Assembly (NCBI GenBank): GCA_024752435.1 | Contig: CP103036.1 | Location: 1,054,001-1,118,000, forward strand | DNA: 64,000 nt | DNA from: Allantophomopsis cytisporea | Lineage: Eukaryota > Ascomycota > Leotiomycetes > Phacidiales > Phacidiaceae | Direction: 5' to 3' | Shown here: positions 1 to 10,103 of the stretch, piece by piece | How the letters are laid out: every line of letters begins with the position of its first letter | How positions within the stretch are numbered: position 1 is the first letter of the stretch | Program-made: the position numbers and the translations under genes | The notes under the pieces: model-generated | What the model was told of the DNA's origin: nothing | The model's database searches: none | What the model saw: only the letters and a program-made list of their open reading frames with translations

Positions 1-256
1 CATCTCATGCGGAGACGAGCATAGGAGTGGATCATAAATTTCATCATACACGTCTCTCGTTATGTATGTCAAGGGACGCACCACATGAACATGTCAATCA
101 TGTCTGTCGAGTAGTAGCCTCTTCAACCTCTCATATCAAACCACGGATTCCGTCGTTAAACATAAAGTCGCAAAGTACTTTACTTCTCACACACGCACGC
201 GCCCTGCTGTGAAGGATACACTGCATCTAATCAAAACAATCTGTCTCTGCTTCATC
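1..256. other. 5' flank of the first gene, no feature recognised
   Basis: This stretch precedes the proposed first start codon at 257. It holds short open frames without codon bias or recognisable protein content. It is probably promoter and leader of the esterase gene. Confidence 0.4.
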
Positions 257-1815
257 ATGCCGGAATCTGCATCATCGATTCCGGAATCGATGCCAACGAA
301 CATCGAGAAGACATCCCAGCGCGACTCGAGTCTGGATACTGGAAACGAAAATGTCGTGCCTGCTCCTCGGAAGACCATACTGGGGTTGACGGTCCGGAAC
401 TTCTGGATTGCTGTCGCCGCAGCTGCAGTCATCGGCGTAATTGCTCTCGGTGCAGGTCTCGGTGCAGGTCTAGCAAAGCATCATTCATCGTAAGGAACCA
501 TTTCTTCTATCTAACTGCTGCACTGCATGGGTCCCACTCAACGTATAACTGCAACATCTTGCAGGAACGATGGTGTCTTGTATCTATTCTTGTGTTAAAC
601 ACGGGATGGATGGCATCTTCGATCTGGAATTGCTATTCATGTCGCGATTTAAAATGTTGTATATTTGCTTCTTGGGCATGATGAGCATCATTTTCCCTAA
701 GAATTTCAAATATACGAAGTTCTTGCACAATGCGTACCTCTCTTGATTGCCTCAAAGGACCTCTTCTCATAGCTGCGTATCTAACGAGCCATATCAGCAC
801 ATCTTCAGCAAGACCCACATCAACAACTGGCACCAGTTCGCCCAGTGCAACCAGTTCGAGCGCCCCAACTGCTTCTACAACAACCGTTGTGGGAAGCACA
901 GGATGTGGAAAGTCGTTACCATCAGCACAATCCCCTGCAGGCGGGGACAGTCACCAAGTGACCTACGATAGTGATGGAACTACTCGACATTACAGAATCC
1001 ATATTCCATCCAACTACAATGAAAGCAACCCAACTCCCCTTATTTTCTCCTTCCACGCCCGTGGCAAGACCTCCTCCTACCAGGAAGGAATCAGCAGTTT
1101 CTCAAATGAGACGCTAAATCCTGATGCTATTGTCGTCTACCCTCAGGCCTTGAAGGTATGCCCACATAGCTTATATCAATTTCTTCAACACTACTAACAC
1201 ACTCAGGATGAATGGCAAGGTGACCCCGATGTCACAGAGACCTCGGATTTGACCTTTGTGCATAACCTGATGAATCATGTAAAATACCGCTACTGCATCA
1301 ACGAGAACACCGTCTACGCAAATGGTATGTCCAATGGCGGCGGTCTCACTTCTCTCCTCGCCTGCGATGCAACGCTGTCCTCGTACTTCGCCGCTGTAGC
1401 ACCAGTGTCAGGCGCATTTTACTACAGTAACAAGACAACAGAGAAGGAGTGTAAGCCGTACACGCTGTCCTTCAACTGCACGCCATCACGTGTCATGCCT
1501 ATACTTGAAATGCACGGCATGGCGGATGATACCATCAGCTACACCGGCGGCTGGCACCGCGACGGTTGTCTACCTGATATCCCTCACTATATCAGCGCTT
1601 GGGGTGAGCGTAATGGCGTCGGTACTTCGAACTACTCGGCGAATATTGAGGACGATGCGGTTGAGAGATATGAATTCGGGGATGACTCCAATCTCGGCAT
1701 CGTTACTCACTACGCCTTTAAGGATTTGGGCCATGTTTGGCCCACTAAGGATAATTCGGCCAATATTGATGGCACGAAAACAATCATGGAGTTCTTTAAC
1801 CGCTGGTCACTTTAG
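257..1815 (+). CDS. CE1-type (feruloyl esterase C / PHB depolymerase-like) esterase with N-terminal membrane anchor
   Basis: My model has exons 257-489, 798-1155 and 1207-1815, giving 399 aa. Residues 1-48 are polar, 49-72 form an Ala/Gly/Val-rich membrane helix, and a Ser/Thr/Pro-rich linker leads into an alpha/beta-hydrolase domain. The nucleophile motif GMSNGG places Ser at about 239. Candidate Asp 304/305 (GMADD) and His 373 (LGHVWP) complete the triad. Family members hydrolyse ester bonds such as feruloyl esters on plant polysaccharide or polyester substrates. The second intron (51 nt, GTATGC...CTAAC...CAG) is convincing and phase 0. The first (308 nt, GTAAGG...CAG) is inferred: it keeps the frame and joins KHHSS to a Ser/Thr run, but it is long. 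The alternative is a separate start at 730, whose N-terminus is not an obvious signal peptide. The catalytic family is firm; the membrane anchor is inference. Confidence 0.72.
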
Positions 1816-2494
1816 AGCGGAGGAGCGCTTTTGGCGGGATTATTTTATTATTGCGTTGATTTTCCATTCCTATTTGGAGCGCTGAGTTGTGAGTATTAGA
1901 ATAGGAGTTCCGGGTGCTAGGTTTCCATGTCTCTCTTTCCCCCTTTGCATCAAGAGATCTGGGGAAAGGGTATATATACACTTCAGATGATTTATGATAT
2001 TAGACATAGAGAATAGATTTACATGTATATCTATTTTTAATTACTGTACTCTTGTTCGCTTATGCCGTTCAGCATGGGTTACCATAAGCTTCATTGGTTG
2101 GAATATCTACACATATATCTCATGAACACTCAAGTGTCTGGTTAGTAAGGTGACTGAAATGTTGATTTGGATTAGAATTATGAGGTGGATCTAGTGGGGA
2201 GCGCTTTATTGTGTATATAAGTACGAATATTCACGATCATATTATTTTTGGGAGGAGTCATCAAATACACCATATTGTCGATATCTATGCTCTGGAATCC
2301 GCATTCAACGATGACTCAATCACCATGAACTGTCCATTAAAACACTCAAAAGAACTCTCTTACAATTGAAATCATGTTTACTATCCCTCTAGAGACAGAT
2401 TCAGTGACTACTCGATATCTCCGAAGCTCGACTAGCACAGTCACTTGTTGTCAGTCATATTACAAAATATGAGTTGGCCGTCACATGATTACAA
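1816..2494. other. Intergenic region, AT-rich
   Basis: This is the 3' flank of the esterase and the 5' flank of the tRNA. I see no open frame of note, repeat or RNA gene in it. Confidence 0.5.
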
Positions 2495-2602
2495 GTCTTC
2501 GTGGCTCAGTTGGTTAGAGCGTTGGTCTCATATTCCTATATGATTGTTCTGTCAACAGAACGGGCCATCCAAAGGTCGAGAGTTCGAGTCTCTCCGAGGA
2601 CA
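2495..2602 (+). tRNA. tRNA-Met (CAT, elongator) with a 34-nt intron
   Basis: The 7-bp acceptor stem pairs 2495-2501 with 2595-2601 (one G-T pair), with discriminator A at 2602. The A-box region (GTGGCTCAGTTGG) and B-box (GTTCGAGTC) are present. The anticodon CAT lies at 2529-2531, followed by A37 at 2532. An intron at 2533-2566 sits at the canonical position one base 3' of the anticodon. The exons join to a 74-nt body closely resembling fungal elongator tRNA-Met. Confidence 0.93.
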
Positions 2603-2606
2603 TCAA

Positions 2607-2610
2607 TTTT
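2607..2610 (+). terminator. RNA polymerase III terminator (T4) of tRNA-Met
   Basis: A run of four T residues begins five bases after the tRNA discriminator base, the usual spacing for Pol III termination. Confidence 0.6.
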
Positions 2611-3500
2611 GCTCATCGAAATTTTGCATCTCTACTTGCTCGATCGGAGTCCCTCTATTGAAGTACCAACTTTCCATTGTCACGATACATGCAATTGGTC
2701 TCTTGCCGGCCATACAGATTATTTTGCAGCGCGCGATAATGGTAAAGAAGCCTCCAAGCGAGTCTTCCGATAGTTTTGTGATTTTTGCGTCCGATGGCGC
2801 GGGCGGGAAGCCATTGGCATATTCCGTACACTGACCAAGCGCAAGTGACGGAGTGACAGGACAATGACAGGTACCAAACACCCCACCACCCTGGTCTGAG
2901 GCTTGAAGTCCATCCAGCTTCCCCTCACAACGACGTTTTTGCACAGCAAATGGAAGGCAGAAGGATGCGCCGCTCAGCGCGAAATGCGTGCACTGTTGCG
3001 TGCGGCTGCAGAATCGGCGTTCGTACGGGGCCCTGGCGCTCGCTTGGTCGAAGGCTCGCAGTGCAGAAACCTTGGAAGGGGAATTGATTGGAGATGATTG
3101 CGTAGATTGGTGGAGAGGGGAAGACGCATCACTGACCAAGGCGGACAAAGCAGGATTTTGATAAGATGTGAGTCCAGTGCAAGCTTTCTGGACTGTAGGA
3201 AAGCAAGGCGATACTAGGCAGGAAACAATGGGCCGCAATTGATGGAGAACGATCGATTGATCGATTGATTGATGCGCGCGGTCAAGTCTTCGTTTCTTGG
3301 AAAGTGTCCCCAGAACTCCATTGTCCACGAACGAACGTCATCGGGGAAAATGCTGTGGCTGGATATAAAGGATACATGGGCACACGACTGTTCCCTTCTC
3401 TATAGCCTTTCTCTCATTCTCGATATTGTAACGACAAAAAGTAAAATCAGCTGCTTATAGATTTATATATATCGTTTTATATACTGGGATATACGAAACC
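2611..3500. other. Intergenic region with a short GATT/GATC repeat
   Basis: It separates the tRNA from the small membrane-protein gene. A GATC/GATT repeat lies at about 3250-3274. A long minus-strand open frame here has no ATG and a low-complexity translation, so I do not call it a gene. Confidence 0.5.
3363..3369 (+). promoter_or_regulatory. Possible TATA element upstream of the small membrane-protein gene
   Basis: TATAAAG lies about 135 nt upstream of the ATG at 3501, a plausible distance in a fungal promoter. A second AT run (3462-3473) is only about 30 nt from the ATG and probably in the leader. Confidence 0.3.
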
Positions 3501-3893
3501 ATGGTTACCGTCACCGAAACCAGCCTCATTGTTATCAGCACCCTCGTTGCTCTCGCTGCTGGGCTGTTCGCCGCCTACCAGGCTGGCTATCTGGACCCAG
3601 TAGTGGAGTGGCTGGGCGTGTATTTCTTCAAGGCCAAGGCGAAGGCTGAGAAGAAGAAGCTACAGGCACAGGGACTCAAGGTTGGAGAGGACTTCGCTGA
3701 AGGTATATATCTATCACTTGCCTTTTTGAATATAATAAATGTGCGTTTGGGAAGAGATAGTTAGCTAATTGGTACAGGCGAACTCCCTGGTAATCAGCAG
3801 GCCGATCAGGTCAAGAATGGCGTTGGAGCACTTGGTGGACAGGTTGGCGAGGGAGTCAGTGGTGGGCTTGGGAGTTTGAAGAAAGGATTGTAA
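3501..3893 (+). CDS. Small one-TM protein (105 aa), conserved-type hypothetical
   Basis: Exons 3501-3702 and 3778-3893 are joined over a 75-nt phase-1 intron (GTATAT...TACAG). Residues about 8-30 form one hydrophobic helix. A basic, Lys/Ala-rich amphipathic stretch follows (AKAKAEKKKLQAQG). The tail is Gly-rich, with repeated G-x-G spacing, and ends KKGL. The ATG context (GAAACCATGG) is strong. The second exon is short but in frame to a clean stop. I do not recognise a named family. The helix followed by a positively charged segment would suit a tail facing the cytosol or mitochondrial matrix. No enzymatic motif is visible. Confidence 0.75.
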
Positions 3894-4925
3894 GGAGTGA
3901 GGCCGTTGATGAGCGATGAGCCCGGATTCCGGAACGATGGCAATGCAAATGTAATGCAATGCGATGCGACGCAGTTGGATTCGAAATATGCATGGAAGGA
4001 GTTGGCTTGACGTTTGAAAGGACAGGATATACTGCAATACCGCATATACTGTGATGATCACGAACTGAAATGATAACTATTATAACGTTCTCTTATACGT
4101 TTCTGCATTCACATGTATCATTGAGTTTTCAGCGTCTAAAATGAAGTGAGATGAGAGACATGCTAGTATTGAAACTTTTTTCAGCCGCTGAAATTGGCTG
4201 TCACTTTAGCTTTTCTGATTATGTTCTCTTCAAGTCCATCAAGAGTGTTCATCTCTTGCCTCATCTCCTCTCCTACGCCAGTCATGTGTGCTCGCTCATT
4301 TCATTTCTGTGCACAATTTCCAACCTCTGCTTCATGTGAAGGTGTAAAGTTACTGCAATGACGAATGATGATGACGGTGTGTCTGTGCACGATGAGTTAA
4401 AGCTGGATGATTTACAAGGGCCGATGAGAGGGGCCTCTCCACTTCCATCTGATCTCATCTTTTCAGATTCGTTTTCATCATGCTATATTTACATTTACCC
4501 ACAACCTCACGACTTCACTTTATCAAAAGTACTTGAACAAAATAGATGCAACATCAAGAAAGTCCTTAAGAGCGTGTATTGAAACGTACTGCAACAACAC
4601 CCCCACAAATCCTCAAGACCGCAAGCTAGCTATGACTAAGGAAGGTAGGTGTGCTGTACAGCCTTGTGGTCTATTGTGGGGGGCTTAATGACTTTAGCTA
4701 AAGACCCTGACATCCTTTGGAATGCCAATGCTAATGTCCTTTCAAAGCGCGGTCTCTAAGAAACGAATGGGAAGAAGCAAAGAAGATTGTGCATGTCTGA
4801 CAACTCATAGCTCATGACACTTGAAAGAAGCAAGTAGCAGAGAAAAGACAGAAAAGAAGCCATTGATATAGTGTCTTGATGAAATGTGAGGTCAAAATTG
4901 ATTGATGCCCAAATATAACCTTTCC

Positions 4926-4950
4926 TTTGTTTTGTTTTGTTTTGTTTTGC
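4926..4950. repeat. (TTTTG)n microsatellite
   Basis: Five tandem copies of a T-run plus G unit. Confidence 0.85.
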
Positions 4951-5875
4951 AAACAGCCTAGATGCTCAGTTAGCGATGCATGTAACAGGAGCCGAATACC
5001 CCTGCCATTGAAAATATTCAGATTAATGATATCGAATTTTCGATCAAGTTTTCTTCATTCGTTCTTCCCTTTTGATGAGTAATGAAGGATATCTTCAACT
5101 ACTATCTGTGCTGGGCACAGTTGAGCATTCATCAAAACCCTTGAACATTTAATATATAGGCCTGTCTTGCGCCCAAAATAACCCTCAAATATGACATAAT
5201 TTCGCGATCGGACGTCAATGCAACCCTAGGAAGATTTGAATGCTGCACGGGAAATAAGTGAGGCAGGCGGGCATGGATGGGAGACACCACCACCACCACC
5301 ACGACAGCCACCATAACTGTCGATTTTTCATGGCTGATGGCTTTTCAACGTCGACGATTGTGAATGGGCAGGTTGGATGGATGGATACCCTGCTGCATGT
5401 CTTGCGTCTCATCCTTCCTAGTAGCTGGCTGTTCTGGCTCTCATGTCATGCATAGTGTTGAGTATCTGGTGAGAGCGGCTTCTGTGCTTTTATCATCCGA
5501 GTCTGAGTCTTGTCGTTTGGCTAAGGCATTGTTTATGATGTGAGATGGGTTATGATTGTTCAGCATCTTTGCTGCGTAAGGTGTAAGTATGATGTATGAT
5601 ATAACCCGGTCTTTTCCTAGAGTCATTCGGTCTGAAGTTTTTGTGGGAAGAGACGGCTGACGGATAGGATGGAGGATGATGGAAGTTGACTTGTCATCAC
5701 TACGGATAGTCGGTACCAAAGTAAGTATGTATGCGCGTACTCGGAATCGTACATCATCGAGTATGGAATAGTGCAGTAAGACAGTGATTCGGGAGGACAA
5801 AATGCGATCGGATATATACTTTGTGCTTTGTCTGTACGAGGTACTTTGTGTTCACCATGTTGTGATACACAAGGT

Positions 5876-5898
5876 AGAGAGAGAGAGAGAGATAGAGA
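5876..5898. repeat. (GA)n microsatellite
   Basis: An uninterrupted GA run followed by an imperfect GATAGAGA end. Confidence 0.85.
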
Positions 5899-6349
5899 AG
5901 GTGGTGTCATGGTGCTGTGCCATTTTGCGTGGTACGACGAGAATAAACACATACTTACATTTGATCTCTTGCCGGCTCCCTTGGTGAATTGATGCACGAG
6001 TATCACCGTACAATAAGATTTTGTTCATACAATAAGTAGCAAACAAACAAACAATCAACAATCAACAACGGAGAACAAGTAATTCAATAGCCTTGATGCA
6101 TCGTGAAATATGAAATAGGAAATATGAATACAAACCCGTTGATTTGTTTTTGTCGGACTATTTCACAAAGTGTGCAAGTCTATCCGACTACGCCACGGCA
6201 ATAGACTGTAACTTCATCCAGTCCAGTCCGCGATGCGCACATGGTCTAGCCTGGATGCATCTGGATAGTGGCAGCATTTCTGAAAGATCATTGATCATTG
6301 GCCATTGGCCATGTAGAAGTGAACAAACTTACGTACCTTATGATAGCAT

Positions 6350-6393
6350 AGGAGGTGAAGGAGGAGGAGGAGGAGGTGGAGGTGGAGGTGGAT
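6350..6393. repeat. GGA/GGTGGA purine-rich repeat
   Basis: Tandem GGA triplets pass into GGTGGA units. The many GG doublets could permit two-tetrad quadruplex structures. No gene is attached. Confidence 0.8.
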
Positions 6394-7154
6394 GTAATAA
6401 TGGTGGTGATAGTCTTCCCGAGCCTTCCTTATTACTTAGCTACCTACTTACTTACTGACCTTGCCTACTCTACTCCCAACCACTCCTACTACCACCTTAC
6501 TAAATGCTGTACCAGCCAGCCAAGGTCAAGTCCAATTCAGCTCCAAACTTCCCAAACCCACCACCATCCATCCCCGAAATCCTCCTCCTCTACTTAGATC
6601 TACCTAGAGTACGGAATAGGAAGAGTATCTATCGTCTTTTGTCCCTTCCTACCACTTTCTCCTCCTTTTTGATCCTACTCATCCTCGCCATCCTCTTCAA
6701 TCCTCTTCTTCTGTTCTCTACTTACATTCACCCTCACGCCCCACGCCTTACGCCTTACGCTTCACGCTTCACGCCTCACCAAACAACTAATCCCCTCTTT
6801 CCTTTTTGTCTTATATTCTCCGATCAATCTTCCTTTGCTGTACTCATCTTTACACTCATCGCCGAAGGGAGGGGAAACAAAAAGGAAGACAGCCGGACAA
6901 TGCGGGTCATCCCATAGGTCTTTAATTGACGTCGTTACCATTTCTCATCCGGCGCATCCTAATCCAAAAAAACTTCTACAATTACCGCCACAACCACCAT
7001 CAAAACCCTGCGGGCTCAAGGGTGTTGGTTTTTGATCAGCGACTGACACAAAACTATCAACGCCCCGCATATCTCGAAGACAATCTCGAAGATAATCTCG
7101 ATCGTTTCACGAATACACCAAGAACCAATTGCGAAACAAAATTCTATTTTCGAT

Positions 7155-8954
7155 ATGCAGCGAGTCACCTCTATGCTGCCCTCCTGGGGCCAAACAAAGA
7201 CTACAAGTAAAAAGGGTTTCGACAAAGCCTGGGGATGGGCAGATAAACTCGGAGCCCCCGTCAATAGACTTAGCAATAAGATCGGATCTGAAGCCTTTTG
7301 GCCGACCACTTTAGATAAAGAAAGCGACAAAGCCGCGCGAATTTTGCGCTCTTTCTGTAAAGATGGCTTCTACGAGGAGGAAGAATATCAGGTTAATTAT
7401 GGAAAAGACGATGGAGCGGGCCCGAAACAGAAACAAAAAGTGCTGAAGAAGATTCCACAGAAGGTAATTGAGAATTGTGTGGGTCTGGCCATTTTTACCA
7501 CCATGAGAACCGGGTTATGGGTGTCGGGTGCTGGTGGAAGCGGGGTCTTGGTAGCTAGGAAGGAAGACGGATCGTGGAGCCCTCCCAGTGGAATTTTGCT
7601 TCATACTGCCGGACTGGGGTTCTTGGTGGGTGTTGACATCTACGATTGTGTTGTGGTCATCAATAATCGCAAAGCATTGGAAAGTTTCACACATGTGCGC
7701 GCGACCTTGGGCGGCGAGATTAGTGCTGTTGCAGGGCCAGTGGGAGTCGGAGGTGTTTTAGAGAATGATGGGAAGTGGAAGCAAGCAAACCGGCCAGTAT
7801 TTACATATTTGAAGAGCAGGGGATTTTATGCTGGTGTGCAGGTAGATGGTACCGTCATCATTGAGCGCACAGATGAGAATGAACGATTTTATGGTGAACG
7901 AATATCAGCACAAGACATTCTGGCTGGGAAAGTACGGCATCCTCCAGGAGAAATAAAAATGTTAATGGAAACCATCAAGGCCGCCGAGGGCCGGAACGAC
8001 GTGGATCAGGAGATGATGGAGGAGCTGGAAGATCAACCTGCACCTGGAGATGTGGAAGTAGACGCCCCTTCCATACCCACATTTGGAGTACCCGAACCCG
8101 ACGATCCTGACCCTTTCGGCGTGCACGCCCTCGAGGACGCAGGCTTCGAAATTCGAGAAGCAGGTACGAGAGACAGACCCGACAGTACAGTCTTCGAATA
8201 TAAACCAAGTCCCACATCTCCCATATTCAACCAGTGGCATAACCGTCGCAGCGTCGATACATTTGCAAGCAAAAGCAATCGCGGCTCCTATATGAGCAAC
8301 AAAACTCGCACCAGCACCGATCGTGGAACACAAACAGGCGAGATGGGAACCCAGACAGAGAGCACACCGGGAACATCACCCAGCCTGGCAGACGAGAACA
8401 AGCGGATAGTTGAAGAACCTAAAGAGATAGATTACACCAAGATCGACCTAGGTCCCTACCAGTCCCTCAACGCCTCCGCCCGCGTGAGTGCGGAACGCAT
8501 CCCAGAAACCGAAGCAGAGGGTCTTGGTGTCCGTGGCATCGAAGAGGAGATGAAGAACCTGGAAACTGAGAAAGGTCGCACTTCGACCGAGGACTTTGAC
8601 GACGTCGACGAGGATGAAGATATGGATGAGGAAGTCGTCGTCTACGAAGCCGGCTCCGCTCAGGCCACTCCTGCTGTCGTAGCTGCCCGTGGTGCCCTTG
8701 TCAACATCCCCCGTCGAAGCCCGCCGGCCCTCCCTCCCCGCAGTCCTGCCCGTGCTTCCAATGCAAGTGCTCGCCAGGAGAGCCCAGAAAGCGTGCGTAG
8801 TGCGAAGAGAGTCGAGTCTGGTGGCTTTGAGGATGTTAGCCTCTCAGCTATTCCCAGCCATGGTGATGGCATCGAGATGGTCGATGAGGAGAAGGAAAAA
8901 TTCCACAGCGTGCCAACTACGCCTGAAGCACGCACAGATCCTATCACTGCTTGA
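7155..8954 (+). CDS. SYLF (DUF500/Ysc84-type) domain protein, putative actin/lipid regulator
   Basis: A single exon encodes 599 aa. The SYLF domain spans about residues 55-270, with the hallmark core KKIPQKVIENCVGLAIFT (98-115) and the Gly-rich strands that follow. SYLF proteins (yeast Ysc84, animal SH3YL1) bind phosphoinositides and actin at endocytic sites. Yeast Ysc84 ends in an SH3 domain; here the C-terminal 330 residues are disordered and acidic, with a proline motif RRSPPALPPRSPAR (about 520-533) that looks like an SH3 ligand. The start is the first ATG after the pyrimidine-rich leader. Domain assignment is firm; endocytic function is inferred from the family. Confidence 0.92.
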   Translation: MQRVTSMLPSWGQTKTTSKKGFDKAWGWADKLGAPVNRLSNKIGSEAFWPTTLDKESDKAARILRSFCKDGFYEEEEYQVNYGKDDGAGPKQKQKVLKKIPQKVIENCVGLAIFTTMRTGLWVSGAGGSGVLVARKEDGSWSPPSGILLHTAGLGFLVGVDIYDCVVVINNRKALESFTHVRATLGGEISAVAGPVGVGGVLENDGKWKQANRPVFTYLKSRGFYAGVQVDGTVIIERTDENERFYGERISAQDILAGKVRHPPGEIKMLMETIKAAEGRNDVDQEMMEELEDQPAPGDVEVDAPSIPTFGVPEPDDPDPFGVHALEDAGFEIREAGTRDRPDSTVFEYKPSPTSPIFNQWHNRRSVDTFASKSNRGSYMSNKTRTSTDRGTQTGEMGTQTESTPGTSPSLADENKRIVEEPKEIDYTKIDLGPYQSLNASARVSAERIPETEAEGLGVRGIEEEMKNLETEKGRTSTEDFDDVDEDEDMDEEVVVYEAGSAQATPAVVAARGALVNIPRRSPPALPPRSPARASNASARQESPESVRSAKRVESGGFEDVSLSAIPSHGDGIEMVDEEKEKFHSVPTTPEARTDPITA

Positions 8955-10103
8955 TTTGAGCTAGGTCATCTTTTGAGGCAGTTTTCGTCTTTTTTTTGTT
9001 TGTATTTTTGGTCTGCTTTATTTTGAGCGAGGAATTTGCATGCTTGATTGCGCTGCGTTGCAATGCAGGTTGGGATGGAGATGGACGGATCCTGGGAATA
9101 GGCATTCTGGTAGGCTGGGTGTCCTTTGGGAGGATTAAGTCGACAGAACTGGCTTGATGGCGTTTACTGAGTTGGTGTCGTGGTTGTGTTGTATTGCGTG
9201 TATTATATTTTTGGGTCGGATTGGGCATCCCCATGGGTTTAGGACCGGGATTGAAGGGAACTGAGGATATTGAGGGATGGAATGAATTGGTGATTTGGAA
9301 GGGGCTGGTCAAGTGCGCATATTTAACATGGCCCTTTATATCATTAGATAGTGTGATAATTGGGGCAATTTTGGCTGTAGATGTATACCATATCATATTA
9401 ACATTTTGTTGTAAGAAAAATTGTATAATATGCTTAACGCGTTCATTGTGTCTGGTCTCTCAATATCTGCAGACTAAATGTCCATCGCTACGGTAGAGTG
9501 AGAAGCAGGCAAATTATACCAGCTTCTTTCCACGCCTGGCCGAGCTCTCCAATTCGAGTGGAAATCTTGAACAGGAGGATCATGCTGTCTGAGACTCAGC
9601 AGCCTCATCTTTATTGGCAATCGTACTGGTTGGTTCTCTTCTCTTGCGTCAAGAGAGACCTCTTCAAAAATTTGAGAAGTTTCAAGATATCTGCCTAAGT
9701 AAATCATAATCCCATGATGCGACATAGCACCGGGGGCTTTGCCGTGCTGATGTGAGAAGCTTGCTCACTTTTTCCGTGATGTGCGGTTCTTGATGCTCCT
9801 CTTTCACAACCCAAACTTCTTAGAAACCTTACAGCGCAATATTCCATGAAATCCATGCGATGTCCAGGGAAATCTGTGGCTGACGACTGTATCACTTGAA
9901 GTTCTGGTTTCATAAAATGTAGTTGATCTCTACAATCTACTCTTGTGTTACTGATGATGGTTAAGTTCTTTATATAGCCTCTCCTTGAATATGTCAAAGC
10001 CACAAATAGGAGCAATCTTCAGCTGATAATCTTTCCATTCTAGCTAAAATTTATAAATCTGTCTTATCTGAAACTGTATCAACTTTACAAGTCTTAACCC
10101 CTA
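8955..10103. other. Intergenic region between convergent genes
   Basis: It holds the 3' flanks of the SYLF gene (plus) and the antiporter (minus). Only short open frames occur, none coding-like. Confidence 0.5.

Larger units (their letters stand above)
3894..7154. other. 3.3-kb intergenic region, simple repeats and pyrimidine-rich leader
   Basis: Only short open frames with low-complexity translations occur. The last 600 nt (about 6540-7150) are strongly C/T-rich, typical of a fungal promoter and leader, and probably belong to the SYLF gene at 7155. Confidence 0.5.

Noticed and set aside
2603..3328. 241-codon open frame on the minus strand next to the tRNA
   Set aside because: Its first codon is GTG rather than ATG, it overlaps the tRNA 3' flank, and its translation shows no domain or compositional sign of a protein.
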